Below are positions 1-4,866 of a stretch of DNA of 6,304 nucleotides, piece by piece (the first letter of the stretch is position 1; each line of letters opens with the position of its first letter). This DNA comes from Deltaproteobacteria bacterium. GTDB lineage: Bacteria > Chloroflexota > Dehalococcoidia > Dehalococcoidales > BS750m-G39. The DNA lies in contig JAUWGI010000051.1 in the NCBI GenBank assembly GCA_030606505.1, positions 1 to 6,304 of the forward strand, written 5' to 3'. Position numbers and translations under genes: made by a program. The notes beneath the pieces were generated by a model. That model was not told the DNA's origin, made no database searches, and saw nothing but the letters and a program-made list of their open reading frames with translations.

Positions 1-19
1 TTATACCTACCCCCTGAGA

Positions 20-44
20 AGAAAGTGATAGAAGTATCACTTCT
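20..44. repeat. Bulged hairpin
   Basis: AAGTGATA (23-30) and TATCACTT (35-42) form a perfect 8-bp stem around a GAAG loop. One bulged A lets the stem extend through AGA/TCT. CCTAC (6-10) could also pair with GTAGG (45-49) across an asymmetric internal loop. It has no long T-run directly after it on either strand, so it is not a textbook intrinsic terminator. It may belong to a repeat that continues outside the window. Confidence 0.5.
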
Positions 45-47
45 GTA

Positions 48-110
48 GGGCGGGCGGGTATGGGAAGAAAGAGAACCGTTAAAAAGGGGGTTGGGAGAGG
101 CGAAGCCTCT
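48..110. repeat. G-rich direct repeat, copy A (G4 motif plus hairpin)
   Basis: The copy begins with a four-tract G-quadruplex motif (48-64, loops of 1, 1 and 3 nt). GGGAAGAAA, ten variable bases and AAAAAGGGGG (81-90) follow. It ends in a perfect hairpin, AGAGGC-GAA-GCCTCT (96-110). The same order and spacing recur in copy B at 173-224: from the GGG of GGGAAGAAA to the A5 run is 19 nt in both. Read on the minus strand, as the HD-GYP transcript would be, the hairpin is followed by a C-rich stretch and then TTTTT, so a weak terminator role is possible. Confidence 0.6.
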
Positions 111-172
111 ACTTCACTCTCTTATTTTTCTCTACCTCCCATTCAAGGGAATTTTAAAGGTAAAGCCTATGA

Positions 173-224
173 GGGTGGGAGGGTGGGAAGAAAAACATTT
201 ATCAAAAAGGGGGGGGCAATGCCC
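173..224. repeat. G-rich direct repeat, copy B (G4 motif plus short hairpin)
   Basis: GGGTGGGAGGGTGGG (173-187) is a four-tract G-quadruplex motif with all three loops one base long, the arrangement known to fold most stably. It is followed by AAGAAA, a ten-base variable segment, A5G8 (204-216) and a 4-bp hairpin GGGC-AAT-GCCC (214-224). The design matches copy A, 125 nt upstream, with a 2-nt difference in the third loop. On the minus strand the hairpin comes just after the HD-GYP stop codon and is followed by C and T runs, so this copy is the nearest candidate for 3'-end formation of that operon. A 4-bp stem is weak for an intrinsic terminator. Confidence 0.55.
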
Positions 225-225
225 G

Positions 226-1260
226 TTAAATCTTTGATATGCTGGTGTCAACCAGCTCAGCCGATTTTTTGATGCGGAGAAAGGCGTCAACCACTTCGGG
301 GTCGAACTGGCCACCCTGGTGGTGTTCTATCTCATCGCAGGCAGTCTGGATGCTCTGTGCGGCACGGTAGGGACGCCCGGAGATAATAGCGTCATAGGTA
401 TCAGCCACCGCCAGGATGCGGGCAGCCAGCGGTATTTCTTTACCGGACAGCCCATCGGGATAACCGGTGCCGTCGTAGCGCTCGTGATGGTGTCTCACCG
501 CCTTCAGGATGGCATCATCCTCAACGATAGGCGTCAGGATGTGGGCACCGATGTCGGAATGAGACAGTATATGCTGGTATTCTTTAGCAGTTACCTTACC
601 CGGCTTGTTCAAGACCGCCTCCCTCACCCCGATCTTACCGATATCGTGGATTAGGCCGGCCAGCCTTATTTTTTCAATTTCCGGCTTGGATAAGCCCAGC
701 TCGGCGGCGATAGCCACCGATATCCCGGCCACCCGCTGCGAATGGCCGCTGGTATACTTATCCTTGGCTTCCAGGGCGTAGACCAGTGCCGTTACGGCAT
801 TAAGAAAGGCGGCGCGGATTTTCCGCGCCTGCTCGCTAACTTTCTGCTCCAGGTGCAGCTGATAGTCCCTATTTTCCAGCTCCAGCCTTCTTTGCTCCAG
901 AGCCCTCTCCACGCTCAGCACTACCTCGTCCAGGTTAAACGGCTTGGTGATATAATCATAAGCTCCCTGCTTCAGGCACTCGATAGCGGTGCTGATGTCG
1001 ATAACCGCTGTCGCCATAATCACGGCTATGTCGGGGTGGGCCGCCTTTATCTCGGCAAGCAGCTCAACCCCCGACATACCCGGCATCTTGACATCCAGAA
1101 TCGCCAGCTGCACGTCGGTGCTCTTTATCCTGGCCAGAGCCTCATCGGCGGTGCCCGCCTGCTCACAACGGTAGCCGGCCGCCCCCATCTTCTCCGATAG
1201 AACCCGCCTGACTATCACCTCATCGTCAACGATTAATATTACTGCCTGCTTTTCCGCCAT
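226..1260 (-). CDS. Response regulator with HD-GYP domain (probable cyclic-di-GMP phosphodiesterase)
   Basis: This is a cytoplasmic two-domain protein of 344 residues. Residues about 5-120 are a complete receiver domain: acidic pair D12/D13, phosphoacceptor D56, switch T84 and K106. A helical linker (about 120-150) leads to an HD-GYP domain. That domain has the EAKDxYTxGH entry motif (E164, H173), the HD pair H205-D206 in HDIGK, H234, the HHHE block at 257-260, D263 and the GYP triplet at 266-268. All the expected metal ligands are visible, so hydrolysis of cyclic-di-GMP is the likely activity, probably controlled by phosphorylation of D56. ATG is preceded by GAAGG about 10 nt upstream. It is the last gene of the kinase-regulator operon, 19 nt after the preceding stop. 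Its partner is probably the kinase at 1692-2498. Confidence 0.93.
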   Translation of the reverse strand: MAEKQAVILIVDDEVIVRRVLSEKMGAAGYRCEQAGTADEALARIKSTDVQLAILDVKMPGMSGVELLAEIKAAHPDIAVIMATAVIDISTAIECLKQGAYDYITKPFNLDEVVLSVERALEQRRLELENRDYQLHLEQKVSEQARKIRAAFLNAVTALVYALEAKDKYTSGHSQRVAGISVAIAAELGLSKPEIEKIRLAGLIHDIGKIGVREAVLNKPGKVTAKEYQHILSHSDIGAHILTPIVEDDAILKAVRHHHERYDGTGYPDGLSGKEIPLAARILAVADTYDAIISGRPYRAAQSIQTACDEIEHHQGGQFDPEVVDAFLRIKKSAELVDTSISKI

Positions 1261-1279
1261 TATCAGCCAACCTTCAGTA

Positions 1280-1678
1280 TTAGACGCTCTGCAATCTCCT
1301 CATGTTATCCCTGACCAGGGCTCTAAGCTCGTCCGGAGAAAACGGTTTGAGCAAAAACGGCCGCCCTGTCTGCTCCAGAAAGTCCCGGGTATCATCACCG
1401 ATTACATCGCCGGTGGTAAATATCACTCTGTCGGCCAGCTCCGGGTATCTCTTCTTGATATAACGATAAAGCTGTTTGCCGTCCATCACCGGCGTCTTGA
1501 TATCAACCAGAAGCAGGTCATAGTCCGCCTTCATCAACATGCTTTCCGCGGCCACCCCGTTGATAGCAAAGTCCACCTGGTATCCCTGGCTGGTGAGGAC
1601 ACGCTGGCATAACTGCCTGATGCTGGGCTCATCCTCAACCGATAAGATTTTACCTTTAACGCCGCTGGAGCTAGTCAT
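1280..1678 (-). CDS. Single-domain response regulator (CheY-like receiver)
   Basis: The protein is 132 residues, almost exactly one receiver domain with no output domain. E15/D16 form the acidic pocket, D59 (in LLLVDIK) is the phosphoacceptor, T88/T89 the switch region and K111 (LLKPF) the conserved lysine, so it should be phosphorylatable. The open frame extends 28 codons upstream into the kinase gene, but the start chosen here is the ATG at 1678. It sits directly behind a strong AAGGAGGAAG site, 13 nt after the kinase stop. Such stand-alone receivers act by protein-protein contact or as phosphate shuttles. Its position between a kinase and an HD-GYP regulator fits either a phosphate sink or an intermediate in a relay; the sequence cannot decide which. 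Confidence 0.9.
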   Translation of the reverse strand: MTSSSGVKGKILSVEDEPSIRQLCQRVLTSQGYQVDFAINGVAAESMLMKADYDLLLVDIKTPVMDGKQLYRYIKKRYPELADRVIFTTGDVIGDDTRDFLEQTGRPFLLKPFSPDELRALVRDNMRRLQSV

Positions 1679-1680
1679 GA

Positions 1681-1690
1681 CTTCCTCCTT
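1681..1690 (-). promoter_or_regulatory. Ribosome binding site that fixes the response regulator start
   Basis: On the minus strand this reads AAGGAGGAAG, two bases before the ATG at 1678. It lies between the kinase stop (1692-1694) and that ATG. It shows that the longer open frame beginning at 1762 is not the real start. Confidence 0.85.
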
Positions 1691-1691
1691 G

Positions 1692-2498
1692 TCATTTATT
1701 GTCTGCCAGGACTGGTAGTTCCACGACAAAGGTAGCCCCTTTACCCGGTTTGCTCTCGGCATACAGCAGGCCGTTATGCTCGGTTATTATCCCGTGGCAG
1801 ATGCTCAAGCCCAGCCCCGTCCCCTCCCCCACCTCCTTGGTGGTGAAAAAGGGGTCAAATAGATGCACCAGGTCCTCGCTGGCAATCCCGGGGCCATCAT
1901 CGGTAAAGGAGGCTATGATACTATTGCCGATACACCGGGTGGTAATGGTCAGGGCACCCCTCTGGTGCGCTTCGAGCATGAAATGCTCGGCGTTGATAAT
2001 GATATTGAGAAATACCTGCTGCAGTTGAAAATAGTCAGCCATGGTCAGCGGCAGGTCGGGAGCCAAACGGGTAACCACCTGGATATTCTCCACCCTATGC
2101 TCGTAGGCACGTAATACCAGCACCTTTTCAATGACGCTGTTTATATCCACCAGCTGTTTTACCGGCGAATGTTTGCGGGCAAAGATAAGCAGGTTCTTCA
2201 TAACATCGGCGGCACGCTTGGCTTCGCTATAGATAATCTTGATATCCTCCCTGATTTCATCAGGGAGGTCTCTGCCCAGCAGCAGCTGGGCGAAACCGAT
2301 AACACCAGTCAGCGGGTTGTTAAGCTCATGGGCAAGGCCCGAGGCCAGCTCACCGATGGAGGCCAGCCGGTCGGTGATAAGCAATTGCTCCTCGGCCCGT
2401 CTCTGCTCGGTCTCCAGGCTCTCAAGCTCGGCCACACGCCGGCGCAGGGCTTCTATCTCGATAGCCGCATCTTCCTGTATTTCACCAACACGTTCCAA
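1692..2498 (-). CDS. Soluble sensor histidine kinase
   Basis: This 268-residue kinase has no transmembrane segment and no recognisable PAS or GAF domain. Residues about 5-42 are a charged heptad-like helix, probably a coiled coil. The HisKA box LAHELNNP has phosphoacceptor H57. The ATPase domain shows the N box (N165, N169 in LNIIINA), the G1 box DDGPGI at 200-205, the F box FDPFFTT at 214-220 and the G2 box GTGLGLS at 226-232, so it looks fully active. The start is TTG at 2498. An in-frame TAA lies immediately before it, AAGGAC is 6 nt upstream, and no ATG occurs before the HisKA region. With no sensor domain of its own, it presumably receives its input through the N-terminal coiled coil or a partner protein. 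It heads the operon with the two response regulators. Confidence 0.92.
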   Translation of the reverse strand: MERVGEIQEDAAIEIEALRRRVAELESLETEQRRAEEQLLITDRLASIGELASGLAHELNNPLTGVIGFAQLLLGRDLPDEIREDIKIIYSEAKRAADVMKNLLIFARKHSPVKQLVDINSVIEKVLVLRAYEHRVENIQVVTRLAPDLPLTMADYFQLQQVFLNIIINAEHFMLEAHQRGALTITTRCIGNSIIASFTDDGPGIASEDLVHLFDPFFTTKEVGEGTGLGLSICHGIITEHNGLLYAESKPGKGATFVVELPVLADNK

Positions 2499-2510
2499 TT
2501 AATTGTCCTT
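2496..2510 (-). promoter_or_regulatory. Ribosome binding site and TTG start of the soluble kinase
   Basis: On the minus strand AAGGAC (2510-2505) is followed by AATTAA and then the TTG start codon. The TAA of that spacer is an in-frame stop, so translation cannot begin further upstream. The palindrome CAATTAATTG (2496-2505) overlaps the start codon. CAATTAATT recurs at 2658-2666 in the same intergenic region. Confidence 0.75.
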
Positions 2511-2524
2511 CAACGGGGGGTGTA

Positions 2525-2578
2525 TTTTGTTGACAGTTGGTCACATAATAGCACAAAAATTGCCTGCTGTCAACAAAA
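2525..2578. promoter_or_regulatory. Perfect 12-bp inverted repeat, candidate operator
   Basis: TTTTGTTGACAG (2525-2536) and its exact reverse complement CTGTCAACAAAA (2567-2578) are separated by 30 nt. Arm centres are 42 bp apart, close to four turns of B-DNA, so proteins on the two arms would lie on the same face. Each arm contains TGTTGACA, a TGT-N2-ACA half-palindrome suited to a dimer. The distal arm covers the -35 box of the minus-strand promoter and the other falls around its predicted transcription start. Only one arm would be in the transcript, so this is a DNA site rather than an RNA hairpin. The binding protein is unknown. Confidence 0.65.
2545..2573 (-). promoter_or_regulatory. Sigma-70-type promoter of the kinase/HD-GYP operon
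   Basis: On the minus strand TTGACA (2573-2568) is a perfect -35 box. A 17-nt spacer and TATTAT (2550-2545, 5 of 6 to consensus) follow, with a TG just upstream that makes an extended -10. The predicted start of transcription is near 2538, giving a leader of about 40 nt before the TTG start at 2498. Confidence 0.8.
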
Positions 2579-2623
2579 CCTTACCAAAGTGCACTTATAG
2601 TACCCGGTGCTCCTCAAGCGGAA

Positions 2624-2693
2624 AATTATAACGGAATTTTTACATCAATTTTATGGGCAATTAATTCCACCCCTATAAGATGGAATTATAACG
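2624..2693. repeat. Direct repeat AATTATAACG, two copies 60 nt apart
   Basis: AATTATAACG occurs at 2624-2633 and 2684-2693. Each copy is followed by an ATTTT run (immediately in the second, after GA in the first). Each contains TATAAC, a possible -10 element. The second lies 7 nt upstream of the ATG at 2700, so a transcript from it could start at or next to that codon. No good -35 box is visible for either, so promoter function is only a suggestion. Confidence 0.35.
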
Positions 2694-2699
2694 ATTTTA

Positions 2700-3107
2700 A
2701 TGGAGAGTAAGTTGACTGAAGAAACCAAAAACAACCTGCTGATTATCGATAAAAGTGACCTCACCTCGAATGAGCTAAGCGTCTCAGCCTTATCCGAAGA
2801 GGGCTTCGAAGTAGCCATCCTCCCCGACCACTCTGAGGCGCTGTCCAGCTTAAGTGAGCTAAGGCCCGACCTGATTATTCTCGGGGAAGGGCTGGCGGAA
2901 GACAGCTTTGAAACCTGCCACCAGTTACGCCAGGCAGTTGGTATTCCGATACTCCTGCTGGGCACCGCCCCCCGTTCCCGGGGCTGGGTCAGGGCGATAA
3001 ACGCCGGTGCCGACCTCTACCTGGCCAGACCGGTAAGACAGGCTGAGCTGGTAGCCAGAATGAAGGCTATCCTGCGCCGCCGCGAGTGGGCCTGTACTGG
3101 AGGATAA
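2700..3107 (+). CDS. Stand-alone degenerate receiver (pseudo-receiver) protein
   Basis: The 135 residues match the fold pattern of an OmpR-type receiver. Beta-1 is LLIID, beta-3 is PDLIIL, beta-4 is IPILLLG, then GAD and the closing helix LVARMKAILRR. The key residues are gone: the phosphoacceptor position is G62, the switch Thr aligns with G88, the conserved Lys is R110, and the acidic pocket is reduced to D17-K18. It therefore should not take part in ordinary Asp phosphorylation and may act as a constitutive or ligand-tuned protein-interaction domain. No output domain follows; the next gene, 23 nt downstream, encodes a DNA-binding protein. The ATG at 2700 has no clear ribosome site. TTG at 2712 (codon 5) has GGAGAG about 6 nt upstream and is a credible alternative giving 131 residues. 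Confidence 0.85.
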   Translation: MESKLTEETKNNLLIIDKSDLTSNELSVSALSEEGFEVAILPDHSEALSSLSELRPDLIILGEGLAEDSFETCHQLRQAVGIPILLLGTAPRSRGWVRAINAGADLYLARPVRQAELVARMKAILRRREWACTGG

Positions 3108-3114
3108 CCCAAAT

Positions 3115-3122
3115 AAAGGAGG
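3115..3122 (+). promoter_or_regulatory. Ribosome binding site that fixes the XRE gene start
   Basis: AAAGGAGG lies 8 nt before GTG at 3131, in the gap after the pseudo-receiver stop. It argues against the ATG at 3086, which would overlap the upstream gene and has no comparable site. Confidence 0.8.
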
Positions 3123-3130
3123 AACCAAAG

Positions 3131-3523
3131 GTGGAAAGAAACCAAGACTATAACAGCCAGAATCTAGGCAGAATCATCAAACAACAGAGACTTATCTCCG
3201 GGCTAACGCTAAGGGAGCTTGCCGATAGTTCCGGAGTATCTTCATCCCACATCGGCCGCATCGAGAGAGGCGAGCGCTTCCCCTCCGCCCACGTCCTGCG
3301 CCGGATCGCCCGCCACCTAGGCTTCGAAGAGAGCGAACTATTTACCCTGGCCGGCTATTTCTCACCCCAGCCCCCAACCGCCGCCGAGAGCAGAGCGGCC
3401 AACAGCGCCGCCCATCTGGACCCCATCGTCGCCCGGGCCCTGGCCCAGGAGCCTGTCGAGGTACAGCGCCTCTCACTGGTCATTCTCACCCTGCTCAAGA
3501 GCATCGCCAAAGTAAAGGATTGA
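3131..3523 (+). CDS. XRE-family helix-turn-helix transcriptional regulator
   Basis: This is a 130-residue protein with a complete HTH_3/XRE (Cro/CI-like) domain at about 11-73: NLGRIIKQQR, then LTLRELADSSGVSSSHIGRI and ERGERFPSAHVLRRIA. The SGVSSSHIGRIERG stretch is the typical turn plus recognition helix. A Pro/Ala-rich linker (about 78-95) leads to a C-terminal helical segment (about 97-128, rich in Leu/Ile/Val) that could dimerise or contact the neighbouring pseudo-receiver. No metal-binding, protease or sugar-binding domain is seen. GTG at 3131 is chosen for its ribosome site. It is 23 nt after the pseudo-receiver and 5 nt before the next ATG, so the three genes are almost certainly cotranscribed. 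It is the only clear DNA-binding protein in the window. Its target is unknown. Confidence 0.9.
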   Translation: MERNQDYNSQNLGRIIKQQRLISGLTLRELADSSGVSSSHIGRIERGERFPSAHVLRRIARHLGFEESELFTLAGYFSPQPPTAAESRAANSAAHLDPIVARALAQEPVEVQRLSLVILTLLKSIAKVKD

Positions 3524-3528
3524 TAAAA

Positions 3529-3792
3529 ATGACAGAGAACAACCGGAAAGACATTGTCTTCATGCTGACCAGAGACGATATCCTGGCCTGCGCTAAAGAG
3601 CTCAAGATACCCGAAGAGCAGGTAACCGCTGAGACTATCGAGCTGGTTAAGGACAAACTAAAAACAGAATTCGGCCACTGGCCGGAGATAGTAAAAGAAA
3701 CCCTCACCCAGGCCACCCAGTGCCCTCTGGGACTGACCTGCTTTCCTTCATGTTGCTGGTGGAAAGAGGGCAGGTGCATATTCCCGCGATAG
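3529..3792 (+). CDS. Small cysteine-rich protein of unknown function
   Basis: I do not recognise this 87-residue protein with certainty. Residues 1-62 are polar and helical in pattern (LTRDDILACAKELKIPEEQ, then a second helix ending near W51). The last 23 residues hold five of its six cysteines, arranged C65-x5-C71-x3-C75-C76-x6-C83, with a CCWW core. There is no signal peptide or transmembrane helix, so the protein is probably cytoplasmic and the cysteines could bind metal or an Fe-S cluster, or act as a thiol switch. The ATG at 3529 has AAAGGA nine bases upstream. A TTG at 3520, overlapping the XRE stop, is an inferior alternative. Close coupling to the XRE gene suggests it modulates, or is a sensor partner of, that regulator. 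The frame stays open for 24 codons after the TAG stop. Confidence 0.75.
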   Translation: MTENNRKDIVFMLTRDDILACAKELKIPEEQVTAETIELVKDKLKTEFGHWPEIVKETLTQATQCPLGLTCFPSCCWWKEGRCIFPR

Positions 3793-3867
3793 GCTCTGCC
3801 CCCACCACCGGTAAAGGCCGACTTTATCCCCATACTGCGACGCCTACTGTCCACTAAAAAGCAATAA
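3790..3867 (+). other. Coding-like in-frame extension after an amber stop
   Basis: After the TAG at 3790-3792 the same frame continues for 24 sense codons to a TAA at 3865-3867. It encodes ALPPPPVKADFIPILRR followed by LLSTKKQ: a Pro-rich linker then a basic amphipathic helix. Codon choice (CTG, CCC, GCC, ATC, CGC) resembles the neighbouring genes. A 24-codon open stretch is not rare by chance (roughly one in three), so this is only suggestive. Possibilities are chance, a recent nonsense change, a sequence error, or amber readthrough. Confidence 0.3.
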
Positions 3868-4007
3868 GTCACCATTTCGCTATCCCCCAAAATGCCCATT
3901 ACGAATGTATTTTAGCCGATTTGCCTATTTTCTTTAGTTGACTACTGGCATTTTTTTCGCTTTTATGGTACAATATGGGCAAATCCTACTAGGGGTGACG
4001 CTGCAAC
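3868..4007. other. Intergenic region upstream of the CheR unit
   Basis: This 140-nt AT-richer stretch separates the XRE unit from the CheR unit. I find no hairpin with a T-run to terminate the upstream operon. It carries the candidate promoter at 3938-3974 and the CheR ribosome site AGGGGTG at 3991-3997. A 7-bp inverted match (ATTTGCC at 3919-3925, GGCAAAT at 3978-3984) brackets the promoter but could be chance. Confidence 0.5.
3938..3974 (+). promoter_or_regulatory. Candidate promoter(s) of the CheR-kinase-regulator unit
   Basis: Two overlapping readings are possible. TTGACT (3938-3943) is followed after 17 nt by TTTTAT (3961-3966). Alternatively, an extended -10, TGGTACAAT (3966-3974), may work without a good -35 box. 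The second would start transcription near 3981, leaving a short leader with AGGGGTG (3991-3997) before the GTG at 4008. Confidence 0.55.
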
Positions 4008-4844
4008 GTGGAAAGGGTGAGTACCGGAAACAATGGCAAGGCTCTAGACCTCCTCCTGGAGAAGGTATATCGGGGCGGGGGCTACGATTTCCGCGATTAC
4101 AAGCGCGGGACGGTAACCCGCCGCTTGCAGCGGCGGCTATACGCCACCGGGACAACCACCTATGAGGAATACACGCGCTTCCTGGAGAGCCACCCCGAAG
4201 AATACCAGAGCCTGGCCGAAGACCTCACCATAAAGGTAAGCGGTTTCTTCCGCAGCCGGCACACCTTTCAGCAGGTAGCCAGGCTGGTGCTGCCCAGGCT
4301 GGTGGCACAAAAAATGAGGCACGGGGAACCTAGCTTGAGCATCTGGAGCGCTGCCTGCGCCCGCGGCGAAGAGCCGTACTCCATAGCCATCATGCTGGCT
4401 GATTTTCTGGGTAACCAGCTAGACGAGTTTGAGATATCAATCCACGCCTCCGATATCAACCGCCAGGCCCTGGCCGAGGCGGAGGCGGGGGTATACTCCC
4501 CGAAAGAGCTGGAGAGCCTCCCCCCACCCGTCCTGGCCAATCATTTCAGCCCCAACGGCGAGGGCTATGTGGTCAATAACAACATCAGGCAGATGGTCAG
4601 CTTCTCCCATTTCGACCTGGTGGCAACCACTCCCCCACCCTTCACCGCCCTGGACTGCGTTTTCTGCTGCAACATCCTGATATACCTGCAGAGACAGCTC
4701 CAGGAGAAGGTCTTAAGCCTGGTCTACGGCTCGCTGGCCACTCCCGGCTATCTGGTTCTAGGCGAGGTGGAAACGCCCACGGACAGCCTGCGCCCCAGGC
4801 TGGAGTGTGTTAATGCCAAGGCAAGGATATATAAGAAGATATGA
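4008..4844 (+). CDS. cheR: CheR-family S-adenosylmethionine-dependent protein methyltransferase
   Basis: At 278 residues this is a normal full-length CheR. The N-terminal helical domain (about 1-75) has the basic FRDYKRGTVTRRLQRRL segment. The FFR motif is at 80-82. The SAM-binding motif I is SIWSAACARGEEPYS (111-125), D149 in HASDI is the acidic SAM contact, and the late motif DCVFCCNILIYL (216-227) matches the family's FCRN-IYF box with Cys replacing the usual Arg. CheR methylates glutamate side chains of chemoreceptors. Here no receptor, CheA, CheB or CheW is present; instead a membrane histidine kinase follows 22 nt later, so the substrate may be that kinase or a remote receptor. The start is GTG at 4008, with AGGGGTG about 10 nt upstream. 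The gene symbol denotes family, not proven chemotaxis function. Confidence 0.9.
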   Translation: MERVSTGNNGKALDLLLEKVYRGGGYDFRDYKRGTVTRRLQRRLYATGTTTYEEYTRFLESHPEEYQSLAEDLTIKVSGFFRSRHTFQQVARLVLPRLVAQKMRHGEPSLSIWSAACARGEEPYSIAIMLADFLGNQLDEFEISIHASDINRQALAEAEAGVYSPKELESLPPPVLANHFSPNGEGYVVNNNIRQMVSFSHFDLVATTPPPFTALDCVFCCNILIYLQRQLQEKVLSLVYGSLATPGYLVLGEVETPTDSLRPRLECVNAKARIYKKI

Positions 4845-4854
4845 AATAAAATTC

Positions 4855-4860
4855 AGGAGG
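4855..4860 (+). promoter_or_regulatory. Ribosome binding site that fixes the membrane kinase start
   Basis: AGGAGG lies 6 nt before GTG at 4867, in the gap after the CheR stop. It shows that the frame opening at 4807, inside cheR, is not the true start. The next in-frame ATG (4879) would be 18 nt away, too far. Confidence 0.85.
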
Positions 4861-4866
4861 CGACAG

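Larger units (their letters stand above)
1..225. other. Intergenic G-rich region with repeats and hairpins
   Basis: This is the 225-nt stretch between the window edge and the stop codon of the HD-GYP gene. I see no convincing gene in it: the small open frames are low-complexity and lack a good ribosome site. It contains a bulged hairpin (20-44), two copies of a G-rich direct repeat (48-110 and 173-224), each beginning with a G-quadruplex motif, and an uninterrupted run of eight G at 209-216. Because the adjacent gene is on the minus strand, all of this lies immediately downstream of its stop, where termination or 3'-end structure would be expected. Confidence 0.7.

Noticed and set aside
201..226. 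Strong intrinsic terminator for the HD-GYP operon
   Set aside because: The stem is only 4 bp (GGGC/GCCC) and C residues separate it from the T-run; kept only as a weak possibility within the repeat entry.
60..272. Plus-strand open frame of 70 codons in the left intergenic region
   Set aside because: Composed of G-rich repeat sequence, no ribosome site, runs antisense into the HD-GYP gene, and the product is low-complexity.
742..1200. Plus-strand 152-codon open frame opposite the HD-GYP gene
   Set aside because: It is antisense to the well-supported receiver and linker coding sequence and has no recognisable domain.
2530..2559. Mirror-image plus-strand promoter from the TTGACA at 2530-2535
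   Set aside because: At 16-18 nt downstream only A/C-rich sequence (such as ACAAAA) is found, with no -10 box; only the minus-strand arm has a proper partner.
3495..3899. Minus-strand 134-codon open frame across the small cysteine-rich gene
   Set aside because: No recognisable domain, no ribosome site, and it overlaps a better-supported gene in the XRE unit.
3934..3945. Second copy of the TTTTGTTGACAG operator upstream of cheR
   Set aside because: TTTAGTTGACTA matches 9 of 12, but most of the match is the TTGAC of a -35 box and there is no inverted partner.
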